64,000 nucleotides of DNA from Methanofastidiosum sp. (GTDB taxonomy: Archaea > Methanobacteriota_B > Thermococci > Methanofastidiosales > Methanofastidiosaceae): the NCBI GenBank assembly GCA_013178285.1, contig JABLXD010000005.1:1-64000 (forward strand), read 5' to 3'. Both the position numbers and the translations under genes were made by a program. Below are positions 58,507 to 64,000 of this stretch, one piece after another; the first letter of the stretch is position 1; each line of letters begins with the position of its first letter. The notes beneath the pieces were generated by a model that saw only the letters and a program-made list of their open reading frames with translations, had not been told where the DNA came from and searched no databases.

Positions 58507-58848
58507 TTATTCATCTAGAGTACAAAGTAAATCCATTACTTGAGTTTTCAATTCTGGCAGCCTAAAATTAATTGTTTCCCAAACAAGCTCTAAATCTACT
58601 TCGTAATAGTATTGGATCAAATTATTTCCTAAATCTTCAAAGAAACTCCAATGAAATGGAAAACTTCTCTCTTTTATATGTAGGGGTATGTGCTTTGATG
58701 TTTCACCAATTATTTCAAGATTAAGAATAACTGCGCTTTGGACAAGATTATTTTTCATGAACTCCCCATAATTAACAAATTTTGTAAACTCCTCTATTTT
58801 GTTAATCGAGTCAATGATATGTTTCAAATAAACTACATTGCTTTTCAT
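58507..58848 (-). CDS. HepT-like protein lacking catalytic residues
   Basis: 113 residues from the ATG at 58848, the size of HepT (DUF86) toxins. The fold signature ILNLEIIGETSKHIPLHIKE and VDLELVWETINFRLPEL is intact. However, the RNase motif R-x4-H (usually LRNRLVHDYF) reads LGNNLIQYYY, so Arg is replaced by G74 and His by Q79. No mntA nucleotidyltransferase partner is adjacent. It is probably inactive or has a changed role. An upstream TTG (58914) is rejected. Confidence 0.8.
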   Translation of the reverse strand: MKSNVVYLKHIIDSINKIEEFTKFVNYGEFMKNNLVQSAVILNLEIIGETSKHIPLHIKERSFPFHWSFFEDLGNNLIQYYYEVDLELVWETINFRLPELKTQVMDLLCTLDE

Positions 58849-58923
58849 GTTATAACCAATGTAATCGATATTATCGAACTTAGTATTAAAGAGTTTAGAA
58901 TTATAAAAATACAAATATTAGTA

Positions 58924-58937
58924 ATATTTATAAATAT
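58924..58937. promoter_or_regulatory. palindromic TATA-like site upstream of AbrB/RelE pair
   Basis: ATATTTATAAATAT is a perfect 14-bp palindrome about 40 bp before the antitoxin ATG, and a near repeat AATATTAGTAATATT lies just before it. It can serve as TATA box and operator for this self-regulating toxin-antitoxin operon. Assignment is by position only. Confidence 0.4.
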
Positions 58938-58977
58938 ACAAATTCTATTAAGTATTGTAATTAATGAAGAGGATTTT

Positions 58978-59268
58978 ATGGAAGTTGATGTTACACATAT
59001 TTCAAAAAATGGGCAGGTAGTCATACCCGTTAAAATTAGAAAAGCAGCAAATATAAAGCCAAATAATGAATTTTATGTCTACAACGTTGGTGAAAAAATA
59101 CTCCTTGAGCCGATTAATAAAGAAAATATCAAAAGAGAACTTGGATTACTAGAGTTAATAAAGGATGCAGAAAAACAAATTGAAAAAGGAGAAAGCATTA
59201 CATTTGAGAGTTCAACTAGCCTAGAAGAGATGGACAAAAAGCTAATGGAAAAGGTCTATGAAGATTGA
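58978..59268 (+). CDS. AbrB-type antitoxin
   Basis: 96 residues from the ATG at 58978, selected by GAAGAGGA just upstream; the longer frame back to 58738 encodes a low-complexity Ile/Asn stretch opposite the HepT gene and is rejected. The N-terminus is the AbrB/SpoVT swapped-hairpin DNA-binding domain (THISKNGQVVIPVKIRKAAN) and the C-terminal helix (IKDAEKQIEKGESITFESST) is the toxin-binding tail. Its stop overlaps the toxin start by 11 bp. Confidence 0.88.
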   Translation: MEVDVTHISKNGQVVIPVKIRKAANIKPNNEFYVYNVGEKILLEPINKENIKRELGLLELIKDAEKQIEKGESITFESSTSLEEMDKKLMEKVYED

Positions 59269-59503
59269 ATTCTCAAAAAATTTCAACCTAGAATATAAGA
59301 AAATTAAAGATAAAAGTACTAGATTAAATATTCTAGCTCAAATAAAGAAATTAGAAGAAAATCCTGAAAGTGGAAAGCCACTCAAGAATAAGTTAAAAGG
59401 TTACAGATGTTTAAGAGTAAAGTCATTCAGGATTATATATAGAATATCAAATGAAAAAATAATTATCATTACTTTTGAATCAAGAGATAAAGTTTACAAA
59501 TGA
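59258..59503 (+). CDS. RelE-family toxin
   Basis: 81 residues with the RelE fold: IEFSKNFNLEYKKIKDKSTR, NPESGKPLKNKLKGYRCLRVKSFRIIYRI, and a C-terminal ESRDKVYK. Lysines and arginines of the catalytic face are retained, though the terminal His/Tyr differ from the RelE at 50762. Overlap of 11 bp with its AbrB-type antitoxin gene forms the second toxin-antitoxin pair in this window. Confidence 0.9.
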   Translation: MKIEFSKNFNLEYKKIKDKSTRLNILAQIKKLEENPESGKPLKNKLKGYRCLRVKSFRIIYRISNEKIIIITFESRDKVYK

Positions 59504-59560
59504 TGGCCAGTGCTATTAAACCGGGTAAATTATTTAAAGGCCCAGTTCCTATAAAGAAGT

Positions 59561-62416
59561 ATGAAGAAAGAATCTAAAAAAAATGGAAAGGGGTTTAACC
59601 CAAAAGGATTGTTGTATTTCATTATTTTTGCTCTAATAATCGGCTACTTCTTTGGGATTCCTGTATACTTTAACTTGAATGTTCTATACACTCTGTTCTA
59701 TGAGCAGTTTATGGTAAAGTTATCTCTATACATGATTGGTCTGGTATGGAGTTTGGTCCTGGCAATTATCCTGTTTCTTATAATGTTCCTTGTGACGCCG
59801 CTTAGGAGCATAATAAAACAGGAAGTTGGGAGGAATATAGGTGGAAAACTTATCTACCTATTAATATTCTTCTTGATCTTCATTTTCATGCCAGTTCCGG
59901 TGCTCTATCTAAGATATGCACTTTATTTGCAAGAGCTTCCTGAAATAACAAGGCCACTTATTATGGACTTTATATACAATACAGACAGCTTCTACCAAAG
60001 CTACCTCTATATCAATTTGATAAATATTGGTAGAGGAATTCTCTTCCTTTTGACTCTTGTAGTTGCCCTGCCATATATAGCAAATCTATTCATTGAGAGG
60101 GCAAAGAAATTAGGCAAGGTCTTTGAAGATGGAACAATAAGGGAACAGCCAAAGGAAATTGTTTTAGAAAAAATTCACTCGATTCCGACAGCGGTAATTC
60201 TATTTCTTTCCTTGTTGCTATTCTCTGGGCTTCTATTCTTCAGCAACGTCTTGACTTTTTACATAAATAATCCCGACTATGTCAAGTTTGGGATACTTGA
60301 CTTCCTGCAAATTGGCTGGGTCATTGAATCTTTAATTCTCATTGGAATTGGAGTTATGAACATCGTAGTTTCAAGAGACAGAACAGAACTTGGGATTATG
60401 AGTGGGATCTCTCTAATAGCTCTTTTCATGCCAGGAATAGTAAAGGCTGTATTGCTTGTTATTGCGCTTGTGTTTATGCCGACATTAAAGGGCATATTTG
60501 ACATGAAATTCACAGAGGCCAATGTTGAAGAGTATAAGAGCAGATTCTTGAGTAAAAGGGGGATTATTGCAATATTGGTAATACTTCTAATAGTTTCACC
60601 AACTGCCGCTGCAGGTGTAAAAGGGTTCTTGCTTGACAGGAGTGTCAGGGGAAATCCTTTACTTAATACCCCTTATATCCAAAGAGAGATTGACTCTAAC
60701 AGATGGGTCTCCTACGTTGAAAATGTTGAGAGGATAAATGTCGATATATTGCCACAAAATGACCTTAAGAATATACAGCTGCAGGACTTCCTTAACGAGA
60801 ATAGATACCTGATAGATAGGGTCAGGGTATGGGACTATGTAACAGGCTATGTCCTTGCAAGGCCGAGACTCGGACCAAGGTATTACCTTATATCGGATAC
60901 CGACCTATTCCTTGATCCAGAAGAAAAAAGAATCTACTGGGCCACCTACAAGACTATTAAGCCAGAAACACCGGTCACAGACAACTTCTACAATAGGAAC
61001 TTATTCTATGTTGGAACTGATGATATAATCATAATGGATTCTAACACAAGGGAGATAACAAACATACCTTCAAAAATCTATTTCGGTGAAGGGCAACTTG
61101 ACTATACCTATTCAAATGGGGATGAGATTGAATCAGTTACAACAAATTCCTATGCAACTAATATGTATCTAGCGGAGGATAGGGCAACTAATCTAGGGGA
61201 CAATGCCCAATCACTTGATGTAAAAACAATTAACATAAGTGGATTGATACTATTCAGGCTAGAAGGCTACGGGGTATGGTCTGAATACCCATCTTTAGAT
61301 TATGTTCCATACAGATCCTTAGATGAAAGAAATTCGATTTATCTGCCCGCTGAGTTTGAAAGGGACTTGGACAGCTATATTGTGTTATACAATGACGAGC
61401 CTTACTTCTTAACAGATTACAATCTAAGGCTTGACTCTGCAACTTACATGCCTTATGTAAATCTTGATTACAAGAGGAATGTTGCTAGGGTCATTACAAA
61501 CATGAGAAATGGAGAAGTAATCGTTTATTATGTTGGGCCTGATGACATATTCAAGAAAATTTACCTAGAAATATACCCGTGGATTAAAGATGGAAGTGAG
61601 ATACCTGATGAAATAAGGGCGCAGTTAAGGGCTCCAGACGATTATTTCAACTATGTTTCTGATGCCTATACAACTTACCATATAACAGATCCAAAAGAGT
61701 ACATAGAAGCAACAAACTTCTACGAGTTTGACCTTGGAGACTCTGTTGGTAGGTACACAGATTTCATATACAATATCATAGCAAAAAATCCAAAAACTGA
61801 AGATTATGAATACGCAGCTTTTCTACAGATGATATTGAGAAGGGCTGAATCAAGAGAGCTAACTGCCCTTATGTATGGATACCTTGATGATAAAAGTTCA
61901 GAAGCAAAGTTCTATGCCATTGATATATCTGCAGAAAAGATTACAGGGAAGAGGATTACACAGGAATTCTTAAACAGCCAGTACCAAGAAGAATTTAGAT
62001 TATTGGCTGAAACAAAAAGACAGGGGAATATGATACTATATCCATTTACATATAAAGATAGAACAGTTCCACTTTACCTGCTCTCTGTTTATGTCCAAAG
62101 AGCGGAATCAGTTAATCTTTGGGACATAGTTACTATAGAGCCAAGATCTATGACATTTGGAAGAGGCCAAACTGTCGATGATGCATTAAACAATCTCTTT
62201 TCAAAGATAACAGTGACACAAGTTACACCTACAACACCAACTGATGGAAAGCCCACAGTCGGACCAACACCAACAGGAGAAAAGGAAGAGCTTGTCGCTA
62301 CATTGATAAAGTATTATATCCAAAGAGAGGCTTTACAACCTGGCTCTGAAGATTACAAGAAACTGACTGACGAAATTATTTCAATACTCAATAGACTTGA
62401 ATCCTTAGAGGGATAA
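59561..62416 (+). CDS. UPF0182 family large membrane protein
   Basis: 951 residues. The N-terminal ~350 contain about seven to eight TM helices (YFIIFALIIGYFFGIPVYF; LVWSLVLAIILFLIMFLV; ...), then a ~570-residue extracytoplasmic beta-rich domain with the UPF0182 block DRVRVWDYVTGYVLARPRLG and VIVYYVGPDDIFKKIY, and a Thr/Pro-rich linker before a C-terminal helix. Function unknown family-wide. It is 44 bp after the second toxin gene and shares a transcript direction with DUF126. Confidence 0.88.
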   Translation: MKKESKKNGKGFNPKGLLYFIIFALIIGYFFGIPVYFNLNVLYTLFYEQFMVKLSLYMIGLVWSLVLAIILFLIMFLVTPLRSIIKQEVGRNIGGKLIYLLIFFLIFIFMPVPVLYLRYALYLQELPEITRPLIMDFIYNTDSFYQSYLYINLINIGRGILFLLTLVVALPYIANLFIERAKKLGKVFEDGTIREQPKEIVLEKIHSIPTAVILFLSLLLFSGLLFFSNVLTFYINNPDYVKFGILDFLQIGWVIESLILIGIGVMNIVVSRDRTELGIMSGISLIALFMPGIVKAVLLVIALVFMPTLKGIFDMKFTEANVEEYKSRFLSKRGIIAILVILLIVSPTAAAGVKGFLLDRSVRGNPLLNTPYIQREIDSNRWVSYVENVERINVDILPQNDLKNIQLQDFLNENRYLIDRVRVWDYVTGYVLARPRLGPRYYLISDTDLFLDPEEKRIYWATYKTIKPETPVTDNFYNRNLFYVGTDDIIIMDSNTREITNIPSKIYFGEGQLDYTYSNGDEIESVTTNSYATNMYLAEDRATNLGDNAQSLDVKTINISGLILFRLEGYGVWSEYPSLDYVPYRSLDERNSIYLPAEFERDLDSYIVLYNDEPYFLTDYNLRLDSATYMPYVNLDYKRNVARVITNMRNGEVIVYYVGPDDIFKKIYLEIYPWIKDGSEIPDEIRAQLRAPDDYFNYVSDAYTTYHITDPKEYIEATNFYEFDLGDSVGRYTDFIYNIIAKNPKTEDYEYAAFLQMILRRAESRELTALMYGYLDDKSSEAKFYAIDISAEKITGKRITQEFLNSQYQEEFRLLAETKRQGNMILYPFTYKDRTVPLYLLSVYVQRAESVNLWDIVTIEPRSMTFGRGQTVDDALNNLFSKITVTQVTPTTPTDGKPTVGPTPTGEKEELVATLIKYYIQREALQPGSEDYKKLTDEIISILNRLESLEG

Positions 62417-62420
62417 TGGA

Positions 62421-62810
62421 ATGATCTTAACTGGAAGAAAAATATCTAAAGGCTTAGCGGAAGGAGAAGTGCTAAAAAGCACCTCTCCAATTTCTTTTCT
62501 TGGAGGAGTTGATCCAAAAACTGGGGTTGTGATGGACAAAAATTCAAATGCTTTTGGGAAGAGTATAAAGAATAAAGTCTTTGTATTTCCAATGGGGAAA
62601 GGTTCAACTGTTGGATCATATGTTATCTATCAACTGAAAAAGAATGGTGCTGCCCCCCTTGCAATAATTAACAAAGAAGCGGAAACGATAGTTTCTGTTG
62701 GTGCGATAATTTCGGATATCCCGATGATTGACAAGATAGAAATTGAGACTCTTGAAGAAGGAAAAAAAGTCAAAGTTAATGGTGACACAGGAACTGTAGA
62801 GTTGCTATAA
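62421..62810 (+). CDS. aconitase-X swivel domain (phosphomevalonate dehydratase small subunit)
   Basis: 129-residue DUF126 protein. In archaea the small (DUF126) and large (DUF521) aconitase-X subunits form phosphomevalonate dehydratase, which converts mevalonate 5-phosphate in the archaeal mevalonate pathway. KGLAEGEVLKSTSPISFLGG, and the phosphate-binding-like VFPMGKGSTVGSYVIYQLK and AIINKEAETIVSVGAIISDIP are conserved. The large subunit gene is not adjacent here. 4 bp gap after UPF0182. Confidence 0.9.
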   Translation: MILTGRKISKGLAEGEVLKSTSPISFLGGVDPKTGVVMDKNSNAFGKSIKNKVFVFPMGKGSTVGSYVIYQLKKNGAAPLAIINKEAETIVSVGAIISDIPMIDKIEIETLEEGKKVKVNGDTGTVELL

Positions 62811-62815
62811 TCACT

Positions 62816-64000
62816 CTATGCTTTAAAGTAATAATACTCTCCAGAGGACTTTTGCTCTCTGTCTTTTTGGGAGTCAATTTTGTTCGATCTTGGCCTTCCT
62901 GATTCAGGTTCTCTTCTGAATGTTATCCCAATCTCTTTCAAAAATTTATTCATGCCCTCACGAAGAGATAAGGGTTGTGAGGCTATTCCTGACACACTTG
63001 GTCTTCCAGAAAATACAATTGTCTTATCTGAAGTATAATCTAAAGAAACTAAGTCATGTTCAACTATAAGTGCCATGATATCCTTATCCCCTATGAATCT
63101 TCTCAATACTTTTGAAAAGTTAAGTCTCTGCTCGATATCAAGGTATGCCGAAGGCTCATCAAATAGATATAAATCTGCATCCTGGGAAAGGCATGCCGCT
63201 ATTGCCACCCTCTGTAATTCACCGCCGGAAAGCTCTGAAACGGTATTATCTATTATAGGGTCTATCTCTAGAGGCCTTAGTATTTCTGCCTTGTATATAT
63301 TGGTGAAAAACTTCTCCTTTGCTACTTCAGCCAGTAAGTTCCTTACGGTCCCCTCGTAATCTCTTTTGATATACTGGGGTTTGTATGAAACTTTAAGTTC
63401 TGTTTCAAATTTTTCTCCATTGTCAGGCTCTAAAACTCCGGCTAGTATTTTGATAAATGTACTCTTACCGGTTGCATTTGGTCCAACTATTCCGATTACT
63501 TCGCCCTTATGCAGGACTCCGCCTTCTGTTTTTAGTGAAAAGCTATCAAATGTCTTCTCAAATGAGGGATATTCTAAAAGGACTTTCTTTGATTTTAGGG
63601 TTTTATCTTCCTTTTGGTAGAATTTAATCGATTCGTCTCTAAATCTAACGTTATCCTCCTTTATGTAACCGTCTAGGTACATATTGATTCCAACTCTTAC
63701 TCCAAGAGGAGTTGAAACAATTCCATATACTCCGGGTTGTCCATAAAGGATATGAATATTATCACTTAAATAATCAAGAATAGCAAGGTCATGTTCTATT
63801 ACGACGACAGTTTTCTGTTCTGCAAGCTTTCTTATGGCCTTTGCAACATTTAATCTCTGTTTTATATCAAGATATGAGGTGGGCTCATCCAAAAAATAAA
63901 TATCCGCTTCCTTAGACATTGAAGCAATAACTGCAACTCTTTGTAATTCCCCTCCGCTCAATACAGAGATATCCTTATCGAGAGCATCTTTTAAATCAAG
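62816..64000 (-). CDS. rli1: ABCE1/Rli1 ribosome recycling ATPase (C-terminal part; runs off right edge)
   Basis: Fe-S twin-ATPase that splits ribosomes after termination. Only the C-terminal ~394 residues are here: the rest of NBD1 from KDALDKDISVLSGGELQRVA with Walker B IYFLDEPTSYLD, then a linker and the complete NBD2 (Walker A GPNATGKST, signature LSGGELQRVAIAA, Walker B LYLFDEPSAYLD, H-loop EHDLVSLDYTSD). The frame stays open to 64000, so the Fe-S domain and NBD1 Walker A lie outside. Tail ends EYYYFKA. Confidence 0.95.
   Translation of the reverse strand, partial: LDLKDALDKDISVLSGGELQRVAVIASMSKEADIYFLDEPTSYLDIKQRLNVAKAIRKLAEQKTVVVIEHDLAILDYLSDNIHILYGQPGVYGIVSTPLGVRVGINMYLDGYIKEDNVRFRDESIKFYQKEDKTLKSKKVLLEYPSFEKTFDSFSLKTEGGVLHKGEVIGIVGPNATGKSTFIKILAGVLEPDNGEKFETELKVSYKPQYIKRDYEGTVRNLLAEVAKEKFFTNIYKAEILRPLEIDPIIDNTVSELSGGELQRVAIAACLSQDADLYLFDEPSAYLDIEQRLNFSKVLRRFIGDKDIMALIVEHDLVSLDYTSDKTIVFSGRPSVSGIASQPLSLREGMNKFLKEIGITFRREPESGRPRSNKIDSQKDREQKSSGEYYYFKA

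Noticed and set aside
58738-58977. Extra 80 residues on the AbrB-type antitoxin
   Set aside because: They are antisense to the HepT-like gene and its promoter region, and the AbrB domain begins at 58978 after a ribosome-binding motif.

Overview
The window is an AT-rich archaeal chromosome segment with almost no spacer DNA. The archaeal assignment is firm: it carries aIF2-beta, MCM and GINS, Hjc, an AglB oligosaccharyltransferase, an archaeal SRP RNA, a DGGGP-type UbiA enzyme, mevalonate kinase with an aconitase-X swivel subunit, ABCE1, and an archaeal pilin with its A24 peptidase. SepCysS next to a CxxC-containing ThiI, together with DacZ, points to a euryarchaeon related to methanogens (something like Methanofastidiosa would fit). 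The exact taxon is not provable here and no methanogenesis gene is present. Ribosome-binding sites of the GGTGAT/GGAGGT type precede many genes. Others (aIF2-beta, AMMECR1, MEMO) have a TATA-like box about 25 bp before the ATG and look leaderless.

Layout. 0.1-7 kb: a lipoprotein, tRNA-Gln, aIF2-beta, a zinc-ribbon membrane protein, a GlmU-like nucleotidylyltransferase whose 5' end lacks a usable start codon, an AMMECR1-DacZ-MscS run, and two tandem secreted paralogs. 7-16.8 kb: tRNA-Ser, SRP RNA, an EamA transporter, an aminotransferase, a small ORF/SepCysS/ThiI/UbiA/Cas4-like run, a transglutaminase gene split by an in-frame TAG, a receiver protein paired with a degenerate histidine kinase, prepilin peptidase, and CobO. 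16.9-24 kb: an ABC-2 exporter with a PrsW-protease fusion, three small membrane-associated proteins resembling the bacterial Yqj set, and a DUF2148/ACT/PaaK group. 24-27.6 kb: GINS-MCM-Hjc-RimI. 27.9-36.7 kb: a sugar-nucleotide and N-glycosylation cluster ending in AglH and AglB, then a PKD surface protein with a PGF-CTERM-like tail.

36.7-44.6 kb: a regulator divergent from a NitT/TauT-type ABC transporter, MobB, a ModE-like regulator with a 41-residue membrane microprotein, a queuosine-precursor-type transporter, an ICMT-like enzyme and an NCS1 permease. 44.5-51.1 kb: tRNA-iMet and tRNA-Arg, MEMO, mevalonate kinase, diaminopropionate ammonia-lyase, a site-2-protease/TraB/site-2-protease operon, a RelBE-like toxin-antitoxin pair with a 10-bp-phased operator, and a second tRNA-Arg. 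51.1-56.1 kb: a six-gene operon (Lrp-like regulator, RecA-like ATPase, two small membrane proteins, KaiC-like ATPase, PIN-ATPase-KH protein) transcribed away from a type IV pilin gene across a dyad-rich spacer; this is my best candidate for an undescribed regulatory system. 56.1-64 kb: an RPA-like OB protein, a secreted protein, BirA, a degenerate HepT, an AbrB/RelE pair, a UPF0182 membrane protein, the DUF126 subunit, and the C-terminal part of ABCE1 running off the right edge.

No CRISPR array, insertion sequence, prophage or rRNA operon was seen. No gene-free stretch exceeds 300 bp.
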